This document shows positions 1 through 11,480 of a stretch of 64,000 nt of DNA, piece by piece. The notes beneath the pieces are model-generated. The model saw only the letters and a program-made list of their open reading frames with translations, had not been told where the DNA came from and did not search any database. The stretch lies in contig CM043966.1 of NCBI GenBank assembly GCA_014529385.2, positions 107,947,587 to 108,011,586 on the forward strand. The letters are read 5' to 3'. The translations under genes were made by a program, and so were the position numbers. This DNA comes from Adiantum capillus-veneris (lineage: Eukaryota; Streptophyta; Polypodiopsida; Polypodiales; Pteridaceae). Within the stretch, counting starts at the first letter, position 1. Each line of letters begins with the position of its first letter.

Positions 1-109
1 GCATCCACTCATGAACGAGAAGGTGTCCAAGTGGAAAATGGGATTGGTTCTTTAACCTTTTAAAGTTATTTATCGTGTATGTAAGAATGTTTCAATTTAT
101 TCTAAGGTA
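1..109. repeat. Left flank of the EPRV cluster, repeated at 37537-37645
   Basis: From base 3 this stretch matches 37537-37645 in the same orientation over about 108 bases with scattered substitutions. The match stops where EPRV leader sequence begins at about 110; the right-hand copy continues instead into unrelated AT-rich DNA. No coding potential is seen. It may be target DNA or part of a dispersed repeat. The window starts here, so the upstream extent is unknown. Confidence 0.7.
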
Positions 110-295
110 AATCCGCAGTCCTGTGTACAAGCTACTGTAATTTTCTGTGATCTATGCTAATCATCCTATCTTAAATACTACGTAAGAAGTGTGTTCCTTT
201 AGTTTCTCTCTTCTGTGTTTTTAGTGCACACTCCAACCGTCAGTATTGCTGTTCAAGTTCGTCAACTTTGCTGCATAAGCTGTTGCTGCATAAAT

Positions 296-308
296 TGGTA
301 TCAGAGCC
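296..308 (+). promoter_or_regulatory. Minus-strand primer binding site (tRNA-Met), copy A
   Basis: TGGTATCAGAGCC matches the complement of the 3' end of plant initiator tRNA-Met, the standard Caulimoviridae primer site. The same site occurs at 6224 (copy B), 21310 (copy E) and, on the minus strand, 26156-26144 (copy F). The 5,928-bp spacing between the A and B sites gives the unit length. Confidence 0.9.
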
Positions 309-536
309 AATAATCACCATTTGGTTTGCTCTATAAGAATTTTGCTAATCCCATAGTAACTAGTTTACGAGCTCAAACTCACTCATTGGAGCCAGTCAAG
401 CTGATCTAGTCGCAGTCGCTCAGGCAAGGTGCCGCTAAGACGTAGACACTCACAGCTTTCTCAAAAGACTCCATTATCGCCTGGCCACTCGGTTACTACC
501 AAAGCAAAATTTCTTTTGAGAAACCTTTTATTAACA

Positions 537-1265
537 ATGGCAATGATTTTCTCATCCTTTTAAAAGCTTTTGATAGACAATATTGATATTTAAGAACAAT
601 CTCCTCAAGGACAATGGAGTTTACCAAAGGTATCTACTTCTTAGGTATACAAGCATAATAAAATCTTCACATTATCTGCCAATACTCTGTATCACGAGAC
701 ACATGGTAAAGTGACAATCAAGGGCAGTAACCATGATGATCATATAATCCACTTGTTTGGAGAGCTGGCCGAGTTTGTTCATATAGGTTACATTGCCGTA
801 GTCATCATTCCTTTGTTTCGCAAGGGACTCAACGTATCTTATATAGGAGCCTTGCTTGACACTAGGCATAGAAACCTAAATGACCAAACCATCAATATTC
901 TGCAATGAAGCTTGTCTAATGGACCGATATATATTGAATGCTTCCCCAACTTCCCATGTAGCCTTACTGATAAGTATTTCAATGAATTCATCTCTTTGAT
1001 GATCAAAACCAATGGATTGGATATGAAAAACACTGCAAATCACTTGCAAATAGCTTATCGCATGATAGTAAGGACCATAAATACTTGTGTGCCTTCTGTG
1101 TACAACTCTGGGTATTTGATGGATCAAGAATCATGTAAGGGGCAAAATATAGTAATGAAAGTTGATGAGACAACTTTGGGAACTCTACCAGAGATGGTGG
1201 AATGGAAGGAAGTTCAATTTTCTGATGAGTGGCAGTTGGATATCTCCAAAACACTTAGGAATTAA
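537..1265 (+). pseudogene. EPRV movement protein region, copy A
   Basis: The translated pieces resemble the 30K-superfamily movement proteins of caulimovirids, which enlarge plasmodesmata for cell-to-cell spread. The clearest landmark is a GL...GALLDTRH block encoded near 825-868. Both paralogues with this part (B and E) begin at an equivalent ATG, which I place at 537 here. The frame is broken by a TGA at 906-908 just after the conserved block and by a TAA at 1263-1265 where copies E and F read through. A 33-base in-frame deletion near 772 removes a segment present in B, E and F. Family assignment rests on the motif and on position upstream of the capsid. Confidence 0.75.
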
Positions 1266-1429
1266 GTTCAATATCCTGAGCCAATGAAGATTGAAAGATT
1301 AGGCTCAATAGACTAGTACAAAATTCTAGGAAAATCAAAGTCTAGAAAGGAACTCGCTTCAGTTCTGGCACCTCCATAGTATTGTCCGGCATGAACTTGT
1401 TCTTCCTCCTGTACTAGCAAAGCTCGCCC

Positions 1430-2829
1430 TAAGGTGATATGTATTCACCCTAAAACCTATAATGATTTCGAAGGCCTATTCAAATGTAGATTGTGTAATC
1501 ATATAATGGCTATTGATTTTATTATTAATGGGATTGACTGTCTTACCAAAGATGCCATTAACGACAAATATTTTTCAACCAGTCAACCCTACATCCTTCC
1601 TTCTCCTAATAAGCGATTACAACCATTGGAAGAAGCATCAAATTGGCATACCAATGCCATCAAGGAATTGGCTGTGCTACAATATTAGGTACTGTCTAAA
1701 TTGACAATTCTCACCACTCCTGTGTCATTAGCCAGACAGGTTTTCCCTATTGAGTCAATGATACAACCATCACCTGTCCTACTTTTGGCAACAACAGTTA
1801 AGACAAAACATTTCCTAGAATGTTTTCGGCAGTACTGCATGAGCCAGTCATCAAATTGTCTCTCCTTTTCCTGTCCATATGTCTCCCTTTCTTGATGAAG
1901 ATATCACTCATGGCTTTGATCCTAATCTCCTGTGGGGGATAAATGCACAAGTCCAAGCCTGGCCCGAAAGACAACAACTTGGAGAAGAGGTATGCAATAT
2001 CTTGCCAAAACATAGAGATTGGATTGTTTTCAAAGATGATGCATGTGTTGAGTATGAAGAAATGGGACTGGATGAATTGGATGTCTTCCTACCACAAATC
2101 TTCCCTAATCCATCCTCTGACGAAGACTCAGACATCAACACTGAAGATGAGGTTAGGATCATGAATATTGTGAGCAAAGAATCAGGGAAAATGAAGGTTG
2201 AATCCCCAACATCATTGTCTACTAGTTTAAAAGGGGTAAGCAAAATTGGAGATATGACCATACTGGACATAGATGGTCTTAACTAGGAACAGATATGGAA
2301 GGTGTTTGAATTTATTTATAATTCTGTACATTATGGGATTCTGTATAAAGACCTAACTCAATGCCAATCTATTTTTATTATTGTTGCTGGATTTCAAGGA
2401 ATGTTGAGAGCATGGTGGGATGATCTCAATGTGGAGAGTAAGACCTATATTATGCAAGGAGGGCCTGAAGGCAGGGAAAACTTTGATAATGTCATCTCAT
2501 TGTTCTTTGCTGCCCTTGTAGTGCAGTTTTTAGGGTGGTCTACTAGCAAGATTCAGGATTGCAATAGAGAAGCCTTCTTCAGAATCAAGCTTTGTGACCG
2601 GGCTCAGGTAAAGAAATATCAACAGCACATGACTCAACTCATGTATCAGCTCCCTGGAGGATATTTCAAAACCGAATACAAGCAATACTATGTTAATTCT
2701 TTCCCGAAATCCTTTGCAAATATTATAAAGAAAAGATTTAAGGCTGCAGGGCTACATTTGGATGAAAATATTTCTATTTCCCATATTAACTCATTTATTA
2801 ATGAGGTCACAAATTTGGAATGTGCTTGA
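1430..2829 (+). pseudogene. EPRV capsid protein region, copy A
   Basis: The first part (about 1434-1688) has paralogues in every larger copy. It is followed by an acidic Asp/Glu-rich stretch (about 2090-2160), common upstream of caulimovirid capsid cores. The longest open piece, 2302-2829 (175 residues), carries the conserved core with an AWWDDL motif and the pattern MTQLMYQLPGGYF, in keeping with the gag-like caulimovirid coat protein. Stops at about 1686 and 2284 and a frame change near 1880 separate the pieces. It would have formed the virion shell. Confidence 0.75.
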
Positions 2830-3189
2830 CTGCGGGTGAAAAGAGATATCAAGCAAGTGAAGGGATTCAATTCTAGCTTTTGTACCAAAGAAACCAAAGC
2901 CCAACAATTTGGATGCAAGTAGTATGAAGAGTGCCACTATAAAGTCAAACAACAAAGAGACAAATATGGCAAGTGTTTCAAGTTGGTCAGAAGAAAGCGT
3001 AAGCTGAGCAAGGAAGAACGACAACACGTAAAATGCTATGTCTGCAATAAACCTGGTCGTATTGCCCCAACCTACCCTAAGAGAAAAAGGAAATTTGGCA
3101 ATGCTGTTTTAAAGGACAAATATGAGTATGACGTAGTTTATTGCAACGTTCTCCAGAAAAAAGATTTCCCCATTGGAAAATACACTTAG
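2830..3189 (+). pseudogene. EPRV capsid C-terminal zinc-knuckle region, copy A
   Basis: A Lys/Arg-rich stretch leads into a decayed CCHC knuckle at about 3036-3077. The first two cysteines (CYVC) remain, but His has become Arg and the final Cys has become Tyr. Copy D keeps all four ligands at the same place (CX2CX4HX4C), so the loss is specific to this copy. In the virus family this knuckle binds nucleic acid during packaging. A KRKRK run follows. Confidence 0.8.
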
Positions 3190-3264
3190 TATGATTCTGA
3201 CAATACAGACACTTCTTTTGAATACTCTTCTGCAGAGTCTACTCCCACAGAAGAACCCGTTCTC

Positions 3265-4331
3265 TTGGATGATAGTTCTATAAAGATGTTCAATATGGTC
3301 AGAAAACCCTATGCTTTCCCCAAGCAAAAGTGGTATGAATCTTCTACTGAAGATGAATCAACTACAAGTACTACTGATGAAGCAGAAACATGGAAGAAAG
3401 AGTCACGACCTTTAAAAAGGAATTTATCAAGAAAAGAACAACATAACTACCAACCCTACCTTTGTTCAGAAGCATGGTTGAGCAAACCTCAGAAATTGTC
3501 AAACAACAAGAATGGAAGCAAAGAATTTATCAAGGAGCTACTACTCGCAGTCACCCGACTACAACAGATCAACCTACACAACCAGCTACAGCTGAAGAAG
3601 CCTCTACTTCAGCTCCAACAATGCATGTGTGTTGTGACGAATTGTTGCAATGCATGAAAGTGGCACAATCCCAACTCGCTACTATTGAGTCCAAAATTGA
3701 TTATACCTATGCATTGGCCAATCATATTTCGTACATAGCAGCTTTGAAACAAGTAGCCAATGAACCCATGGAGCGATGGGTACCTGATCGCACTCTCAAT
3801 GCTTGTGATCTCATTTATTTTGATTCTAAATTCAACAGAGCATTCTATTCAAAAGTAGGGATTAAATTCCCTTAGACACAGTCATTTCATGTTGATGCTC
3901 TTTGGGACTCTGGTTCACTAATGTCTTACATTAACCAGGTTTTAGTACCACCACAATTTATTCAGTATTTACCCTCTGGCATAACTGTGTCCTATGCTAA
4001 TAATACCAGAGGATGAATTCAAAAGGTGGTTTCATGAAAAATTTCTGTTGGACAAGCCAAGTTTCAAATCATTCCTTATCTGCATCCACACCCAAATACT
4101 GATCTTACTTTGGAAGCAGATCTGATCTCACAGGTGATTCCATTTACTGTTCTACCTGATTTGTCTATACGATTTCAGGTTCAGAATCTGGCTTATGAAG
4201 TTCTCACCAAATCAAGAGGAACTCTTATTCTTGGGGGAATGATCCCCACTCTCCCTAATACTCACAAGGAACAAAGGTTAAATATTTGGTTTGCATATGA
4301 GAAAGCTAAATATTCTAAGCAAATAGAATAA
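3265..4331 (+). pseudogene. EPRV aspartic protease region, copy A
   Basis: Two overlapping open pieces (3265-3657 and 3462-3875) cover the linker after the capsid. Past a TAG at 3873 the frame reads VDALWDSGS, which fits the caulimovirid protease active site (D-T/S-G pattern) that cleaves the polyprotein. Copy G keeps the same DSGS; copy C has DCGL. A further open piece (4110-4331) ends at a TAA where copy C continues. Upstream, 'MHVCCDELLQ' marks a Cys-rich linker found in all copies with this part. Confidence 0.75.
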
Positions 4332-5172
4332 ATCAACACATTACTGACACAACAAACGAGTGAGAATCCATTGGCATTCTGGGAACGTAAAGAATATTGG
4401 GTTTCACTTCCAAGCAATCCCCCAATTGCTGGGCTAAAAGCAACACACTAGGAATGTCCTTAAAGGACACAAAACTGTGTAATGAAGAAATTAGTATGCT
4501 ACTGAAGGATGGATTGATCTCCCCATCAAACAATGCTTTTGCATGTTAGGCCTTTTATGTGAATAATCACTTGGAACAGAAAAGGGGGAAGAAGAGGCTT
4601 GTAATCAACTATAAGCCTATCAACGATTGGCTAGAGCCCAGAAGATTTCCTTTATCTCTTAAGGATGAACTACTCTAAAGAATAAGAAAATGCAGGGTTT
4701 TTTCTAAATTTTATCTTAAAGCGGTTTTTGGTAATTCAAAATACATCCTGCAGACAGGCATAAGACAAGCTTTGTGGTACCACAAGGCATGTTCGAATGG
4801 AATGTTCTACCAATGGGTCTGAAATCGGCTCCATCACTATACCAGGAAAGGATAGAGTTGATTTTTGTAGACTGTCGATAATTCTTGCTTTTTTACATTG
4901 ATGATATATTAGTATATTCCAAGGATATCATTAGTCATATCAAGCATCTGCATCTATTCATTAGCAAATTGCAAAAGACTCGTCTGGTGTTAAGTTTGAA
5001 AAAGATTGAGCCTTGTCAATCTCAGGTGTCTTTCATGGGAGTTGATATATTTTCAGGATGTATCAGGATGCAAGCTCATGTCCTTAATAAATTGAAAAGC
5101 TTTCCTGACATATTTACTGACAAAAATCAAATGCAGTCGTTTGTGGGATGTTTACAATGGATATCTCCCTAG
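4332..5172 (+). pseudogene. EPRV reverse transcriptase region, copy A
   Basis: Fragments in several frames match the palm domain of pararetroviral reverse transcriptase. The catalytic box reads YIDDILVYS at 4894-4920. Upstream lie the 'VINYKPIND' block near 4599 and the 'FEWNVLPMGLK' block near 4795. Stops occur at about 4450, 4676 and 4878. Only 4885-5172 is an open run. Copies C and G carry the same domain. It would copy pregenomic RNA into DNA. Confidence 0.88.
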
Positions 5173-5689
5173 TACCCACATTTAGCAAAGGACCTAATTG
5201 TTTCCAAGGATTTGGAACAAAGTTAGCATTTCTTTTGGAATGAACAAATGACAAAGACAGTGAAGCAAATCAAGCACCTATGCAGTCATTTGCCACCATT
5301 GCATCCCTTCAGATAAACCCTTGATAGTTAGCATGGGTGGAATTTTGTGTGAAGACACCAATGATGGACCTAATATCTGTCGTTGGGCATTAGGACGATT
5401 TAAAGACCCTGAGGTTAAATATCACTCCATTCAACGAGAATTATTAGTAGGAGTGAGCTTTGTGCTGGCCTTCTGATTATTCCTAATGGGGGTCCCCTTC
5501 ACCCTCAAAAGTGATCTTAAACAATTCAACAAATTTCTAGAGGAAAAGAATGCTGATAAGGTGGGAAGCACACATATTTTCCAATGGTCTTACAAGCTCA
5601 GTCATTTTGACATTTCCTATGAATATGTGCCAGGCCACAAGAATAACATAGTCAACCTCCTCTCACTATTTAAAAGCACGGGTGAATGA
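5173..5689 (+). pseudogene. EPRV RNase H region, copy A
   Basis: RNase H follows the reverse transcriptase directly, as in all caulimovirids. In copy A the first catalytic block (LIVCSDAS in copy G) is damaged by a small deletion near 5325. The C-terminal part is open from 5486 to 5689 and includes 'YVPGHKNNIV', the usual C-terminal His-containing block. The TGA at 5687-5689 coincides with the end of the equivalent region of copy G and is probably the natural end of the polyprotein. Confidence 0.82.
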
Positions 5690-5690
5690 T

Positions 5691-5990
5691 GTGCATTTTT
5701 GATACATGTGTAAAAAGTTACCCACTAAGTCACTGTACCTTTACCTTATCTCACATGTAAGGTGTAAAAAGTTACCCACTAAGTCACTGTACCTTTACCT
5801 TATCTCCTTAAAAGGATGTCCATCACTATCCCACTCACGAACCACTATCTTCCCACTTACTCAAGTGGTAAGCGCATCAAAAAATATATGTACCCTTTAA
5901 CACCACGTGTCTAAAAATTCCCGCTTGGAACTTGTATATAAGAAGACCAAACGCTTGTAGTAGGACATCCAAAAATAGAAGCCTTTTCTT
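5691..5990 (+). promoter_or_regulatory. EPRV intergenic promoter between copies A and B
   Basis: This non-coding region separates the end of RNase H from the next leader. It holds two direct copies of a 54-bp unit (5708-5761 and 5762 to about 5807), a G-box core CACGTG at about 5913, and a TATA box GTATATAAG at about 5933. The same layout with two repeat copies, G-box and TATA recurs between copies G and F on the minus strand. Transcription would start about 30 bases past the TATA box and run through the primer site at 6224. Confidence 0.7.
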
Positions 5991-6928
5991 GTATCTTCCT
6001 AACTCTCTCAGAAAGCTATCCCTATACTCTTTTGTAATCCGGAGTCCTGTATACAAGCTACTGTAATTTTGAGTGATCTATGCTAATCATCCTATTTTAA
6101 TTACTGTGTAAGAATTTTGTTCCTTTAGTTTCTCTCATCTGTGTTTTTAATTCATACTACATCCGTCAGTATTGTTGCTCAAGTCCTCCTCAGCTTTGCT
6201 GCTTAAGTTTTTGCTACATAAATTGGTATCAGAGCGAGTAATCACCATTTGTTTTCAAAGGCTTTACTCTATAAGAATTTCACTAATCCCACAGTAACTA
6301 GTTTACAAGCTCCAGCTCACTCATTGGAGCCCCTCAAGCTAATCTAGTCGCAGTTGCTCAGGCAAGGTGTTGCTAAGACATAGACACTCACAGCTTTCTC
6401 AAACGGCTCCATTTTCGCTTCGCCACTTAGTTACTACCAAAACAAAATTTCTTTTGACGAACCTTTTATCAACAATGGCAATGATTCTCTCATCCTTTAA
6501 AAATCTGCTGATAGACAATATTGAAATTGAAGAACAATTTCCTCAACGACGATGGAGTTTACCAAAGGTATCTACTTCTCAAGTCTACAAGCATAATAAA
6601 ATCTTTGCATTATCTGCCAATACTCTGTATCCTGAGACACATGGTAAATTGACAATCAAGGGCAATGACCATGATGATCATATAATCCACTTATTTGAAG
6701 AGCTAGCTGAACTTTGAGAAAAGGCTTTAAAGAAGAACCACCAGTTTGTTCATATAGGTTACATAGCCGTAGGCATCATTCCTTTGTTTCGCAAGGGACT
6801 CAATGTATCTTGTATAGGAGCCTTGCTTGACACTAGGCATAAAAACCTAAATGACCAAACCATCATTACTTTGCAAGGAAGCTTGTCTAATGGACCGATA
6901 TATATTGAATGCTTCCCCAACTTTCCAT
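5991..6928 (+). mobile_element. EPRV copy B, 5' part (leader, primer site, movement protein start)
   Basis: Copy B continues head-to-tail from copy A. The leader carries the primer site at 6224-6235. The movement protein frame opens at ATG 6475 and runs to a TGA at 6715-6717, which copy E also has and copy F lacks (CGA). It then resumes with the GALLDTRH block near 6835. CACTA-1 interrupts the region at 6929; the rest of the copy lies at 13330-13475. Confidence 0.85.
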
Positions 6929-6939
6929 CACTACAAGAG

Positions 6940-7000
6940 GTACTTCACATTAGCGACACTCATAGCGACGACCATAGCGACGTCGACAGGGGTAAAAAAT
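6940..7000. repeat. CACTA-1 left subterminal repeats
   Basis: Several copies of a TAGCGACG-like motif sit just inside the left end. En/Spm elements carry short subterminal repeats bound by the TNPA protein to bring the two ends together; that role here is inferred. Confidence 0.65.
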
Positions 7001-7079
7001 TAAACCGAGAGCGCCCGAAATCTCAGATCTCAGATCTGGATTTTTGGCGCTCAAGCAAAGAGTTAACCCACGCTCTCCG

Positions 7080-7104
7080 TCTCTCTCTCTCTCTCTCTTT
7101 TCTC

Positions 7105-7137
<33 letters not shown>

Positions 7138-7267
7138 ACAAGGAGAGGAAGGAGAGCCAGGTATGCTCCTTCCCTCTCCTCTCTTTCATGTTCCCTTTGC
7201 CTCTTACTCTCTCTCTCCCTCTCTCTCTCTCTCTCTCACACATACACACACATTGTGTTTTTGAGAG

Positions 7268-7320
<53 letters not shown>

Positions 7321-7386
7321 ACATGCATAAACAAAAAACACACACACACACACACATGCATAAACAAAGAATGCATACACACACAC

Positions 7387-7452
<66 letters not shown>

Positions 7453-7545
7453 AAACAAAGAGAAAGAGAGAGAATAAAAAACCAAAGAGAGAGAGAGAGG
7501 GGGAGAAAACGAAAGGGAGAGGTAAGGGGAGAAAACAAAGAGAGA
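7080..7545. repeat. Compound (CT)n, (CA)n and (GA)n microsatellite in CACTA-1
   Basis: Blocks of CT, CA and GA repeats alternate, with two interspersed ATGCATAAACAAA units. The long open frames on both strands across this block are products of repeat periodicity and are not genes. A related compound block sits at 62490-62960 in CACTA-2. Confidence 0.9.
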
Positions 7546-7552
7546 AAAATAT

Positions 7553-8060
7553 TATGTTAAAATTTTAATTAGATTAGGTTAGATTACATTTAGATTTATA
7601 TTTATGTTGACTTTAAGATTAGGTTAGATTTAGATTTACGTTAGATTAGATATTAGATTTATTTAGGTTATATTAGATTAGATTTAAGTTTATTTTGAGT
7701 TAGATTTACGTTAGATTAGATTTATGTCTATTTACGTTAGGTTAGATTTACGTTAGATTAAATTAGATTTAGGTTTATTTTGAGTTTAAGATTAGGTTAG
7801 ATTTAGATTTACGTTAGATTAGATTTAGGTTTATTTATGTACGATTAGATTAAATATAAGTTTATTTTGAGTTAGATTTACTTAGATTAAATTTAGGTTT
7901 ATTTATGTTAGATTAGATTTACGCTAGATTTAGATGTACGTTAGATTAGATTAGATTTAGGTTTATTTTGAGTTTAAGATTAAATTAGATCTAGATTTAT
8001 GTTTGATGGACTAGATTTTTTTAGATTTAGGTTAGATATCAGTGCATGTCAATGAAGGTG
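7553..8060. repeat. Degenerate AT-rich minisatellite in CACTA-1
   Basis: GATTTAGGTTTATTTTGAG-type and GATTAGGTTAGATTTACG-type units alternate imperfectly for about 500 bp. CACTA-2 has a related array in the opposite orientation at about 61840-62230. It resembles telomere DNA superficially (TTTAGG) but lacks TTTAGGG arrays. Confidence 0.75.
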
Positions 8061-8384
8061 CGCTTTGCCCAAAGAGCAAACACTAGTTACACAACAATAT
8101 GTATATTCTCATCAGAATCTGACATCTATTAACTCACACACTAACCATATTCAATTAGCCGCGAATCACCACATGTTGAATTATGTTAGATTTAAGATTA
8201 GATTTTGGATTGAGTTTTTATATTAGAGTCTACCTTCAAGATTACGGTAAAAAAATTAGAGTTAGACGAAAGGTGATCCCTCTCTTCCTCTCTACGGATG
8301 CGACCTTAAGCTGTAAAGCTTTCAATGGCATGATGCTTAGATTGGAGGCCAACTTATAATGTGCTAAGTAATCCCTAGAACAAA

Positions 8385-8625
8385 GATCTACTGTGAAAAG
8401 ATGTTAAGATGCTGTGAAATGCTACAGCTAGAGAAGAGGCAAAGGGGTTTTGTCCACTACATGCACTATCATGTAGACGTGGGTGTGTAGATTTATTGTA
8501 CCCACAAATATAGGCATTGACCAATAAAGACGAGATTATAACCTCATGGTTCTGATCTCCGTGCACCTCTAGACTGAGGTGTGCGGGGATTAGACATGAC
8601 TAGAGAATGTGAGGTAGTTTACAGT
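8385..8625 (+). promoter_or_regulatory. Conserved non-coding block upstream of TNP2, CACTA-1
   Basis: This block is strongly similar to 61560-61790 in CACTA-2 (opposite strand). A core of about 190 bp, including 'ACCAATAAAGACGAGAT', is shared with 49130-49320 in CACTA-3, although CACTA-3 is a different family. It always lies upstream of the TNP2 start and has no conserved reading frame. A promoter or 5' untranslated role is inferred from position. Confidence 0.6.
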
Positions 8626-8627
8626 GT

Positions 8628-8766
<139 letters not shown>

Positions 8767-8833
8767 TAAAAGATGGAGGATGCCAATAGAAGATTAAATC
8801 TATTGTCCAGGTTATAAGGTTTTTACCCTGATT

Positions 8834-11480
8834 ATGAGTAGTGACGAGGATGTGGGGCCGTCCAACCGAAACACCTATCTCTCAACGAGGATCTTATGTC
8901 CTGGTAATCAATGCAAGCATGCTGTGGGACAGACAAGACGTTTTTCTTAGCACCACGTTCGCAAATTTGGCAAGTTTGATATATCTATTATAGATTGAGT
9001 TGTTGCCAATTATAACTCGTCGGACTCTGATGTTGGCCAACAGGCAGCAATCTTGCAACCCAATAGACGTGTTCGCAGGCGCTTTGGTCAAGAAGCATAT
9101 GTGAGGCCACAAGATGTAGCCTCTGACAGCTCAGGGGATGATCATGCAGACCACATTCCCAACGAGGAAATGTTTGAGCCCAAGATCGATGCAATGATCG
9201 AGATGATTATGGATTCAGAAAGGCTTATGTATGATGATATGAAAAGTGAAGCCGATACGCCATTGTATGATGGAGCACGTGTGTTTAGATTGAAGGCACT
9301 CTTGGTTCTTCTCAACATGTAGACAAAGTTTGGATGGAGTGACACTAGCATCACAACGCTTTTCAGGTGATCTATTACAATGTGTTTACTTTAATAAAAA
9401 ACTCTAGATGTATAATGATCTGATAGAGTTTTACGCAATTGTATCGTATTTTTTTCGTTGTGTAGATTGCTTAAAGAGCACATACTGCCAACTGATAATG
9501 TGATGCCAGATTCTAGAGAGGAAGCAAGAAAGATCTTGTGAAACTTGGGGATGGATTACAATTCGATCCACACTTGTCCTAACGACTGCATTCTTTTCAG
9601 AGGGGAATACATAGACATGGAGAAGTGTCCGAAATGTGATTCCGAGAGATATCGAGTAGATCTCCACGGAACAAAAATTCCACAAATGGTTTTGCGACAT
9701 TTTTCTCTGCTTCCTCGCATCAAGCATTTCTTCGAATGTAAGTCCATGGCCACCCTAGCATCATGGCATGAGGAGAATAAATCTTCGGATGCTGTGCTAC
9801 GGATTTCTGTAGATTGTGCAGCCTGAAAACATATAGATGAAACATTGTCGGATTTTGCCAGGGAAGCTCAAAATTTGCACCTAAACCTGGCTATGGATGG
9901 CGTAAATCCATTTGGTCAAAGATCAACGTCTTACAATGTATGGCCCGTTGTCATCCTTAGCTACAACATTCGCCCGTGATTGACTACGAAGAAGGGGCAC
10001 CTATGGCTAAGCTTGATTGTGCCGGGGCAGTATAAAGTGAAGAATATGGATGTGTATCTTTGTCCACTATTGGAAGAGGTACAACAATTGTGGATTGGCA
10101 TAGAAGTGGTGTATATGAGCCAATACACAGGTCGACAGAATGCTTTGATCAGAGGCATTCTAATGTGGACCATGCATGACTATCCCAGACTAACAGAATG
10201 CTCAGGTGATTTACACTTAAACTCAAACACTGTAAATGTTGGTTTTTCTCAAGCTTATCTATTATCATGTGTATGCATGCAAGGCTTCAAACAAGCGGAT
10301 ACAGAGCATGTGTCACATGTGGACCTAGATTGAATGCACGTCGGGCGCCCTCATTCAAGAAGCAAATCTACGAAGGTCATCAAGTGTATCTTCCAGAGAA
10401 TCATGTGTTACGCGATGGATTTTTGGGAAGAGAGACACCGAGGATGTCTGTCGAAGCACGATTAGAGCAAAAGGAGATATGTGATGAAGGTTTGTCCCCA
10501 GGGATGAAGAGACTCTCTCTATGTACGAGTTACCATATCGGCCCTGACTCATGATCAATCACTTGCTCGATCCAATGCACATATTCAAGAATGTGGGTAA
10601 TCTACTATGGGACCATCTGACCGGCAAGAAAGATACTTTGGGAGGCAGGGTTGACCTTAGAAATGTGGATCGTATGGAGAAATATTGGACGCAGATAGCA
10701 TTCGATGGATGGATAAAACTCCCTAAAGAGCCATGGATTTTCAATGGAGCTCAAGAATGCAAAGTAAAAGAGACCATTCAATCTGTGCAGACCCCCGCTG
10801 GCATAATGCACTTGCTCCGAACGTGTTTTACTAAAGAAGGAAAGATTACTGGTTTGAAGTCACACGACTGGCATAAAATGTGTTAGGTATGTTCATAATG
10901 GGAATTGTGTAACATATTCGTGTGTTTGCTACACATGTTTTGCAGTTTATTTTACTAGTGGCCATTGAGGGATGTTTGTCTCTTGACGTCCGTAACACAA
11001 TCTACAAACTTGCGAAGTTGGTGCCATGGATCTCACAAAAGGAGATCAATGTAGACTCCATACCATTTGCCAAACTAAACGCTGCGGAGGTTGTGTGCAT
11101 GTTTGAGAAACACTTTCCTACTACCATGCTAACCATTCAGGTGCATCTTCTTGTTCACATAGTTGATGAGGTGGAAATAGCTGGCACAGTACATTCCAAA
11201 TGGATGTTCTTTTTAGAAAGTTTCATGAAAACGCTCATGGGATATGTGCGTCAGAAGGCACGTCCAGAGGGTAGCATGGCAAAAGGTTGGTTGGTATCAA
11301 AGTCCCTAGTATACATTGGAGAGTGGCTAAATGGATTTGATAAAGCCTGGGACACGCTATGGAAAACCATAGATGATGAGTGCATGTGTGGGATTGTCAT
11401 GTGCAATCTCAGTGTTGAGAAGAAGATGATGGAAGATCTAGAGGCTAGAATCACCCAATTTTGCATGCAATCGCAAAAGT
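8834..11480 (+). pseudogene. TNP2-type transposase pseudogene, CACTA-1
   Basis: It starts at ATG 8834, aligned with the CACTA-2 gene. Domains in order are the N-terminal transposase-associated domain with a Cys-rich motif, the Transposase_21 (TNP2) core with 'CPNDCILFRG' and 'CPKCDSERY', and a DUF4218-like part after 'NHLLDPMHIFKN'. Intron positions match CACTA-2: about 9367-9465, 10205-10283 and 10889-10944. More than half a dozen in-frame stops lie where CACTA-2 has Gln, Arg or Trp codons, for example at 8948 and 9825. The DUF4216 exons present in CACTA-2 are absent; homology ends where the 11480-11626 hairpin begins. The protein would have cut and joined CACTA ends. Confidence 0.88.

Larger units (their letters stand above)
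110..5690 (+). mobile_element. Endogenous pararetrovirus copy A (Caulimoviridae), near full length, inactive
   Basis: This is the longest EPRV copy in the window. In order it shows a non-coding leader with a tRNA-Met primer site, then movement protein, capsid, zinc knuckle, aspartic protease, reverse transcriptase and RNase H, with no integrase and no LTRs. That order fits caulimovirids with a single polyprotein, such as Petuvirus or Florendovirus-like lineages; the genus is my inference. The reading frame is broken by many stops and frame changes, so it cannot make a polyprotein. Compared with copy B, 33 bases are missing near 772. A second unit (copy B) follows head-to-tail through a shared promoter and leader. 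Confidence 0.88.

Noticed and set aside
296-308. tRNA-Met gene fragment
   Set aside because: It is the complement of the tRNA 3' end in a viral leader, i.e. a primer binding site, with no tRNA fold around it.
6784-7560. 258-codon open frame rich in Arg-Glu and His-Thr, plus antisense frames
   Set aside because: It is produced by (GA)n and (CA)n periodicity inside CACTA-1; no stop can occur in such repeats.
7553-8060. Possible interstitial telomere repeat
   Set aside because: The units contain TTTAGG but not tandem TTTAGGG; they are a longer degenerate minisatellite shared with CACTA-2.
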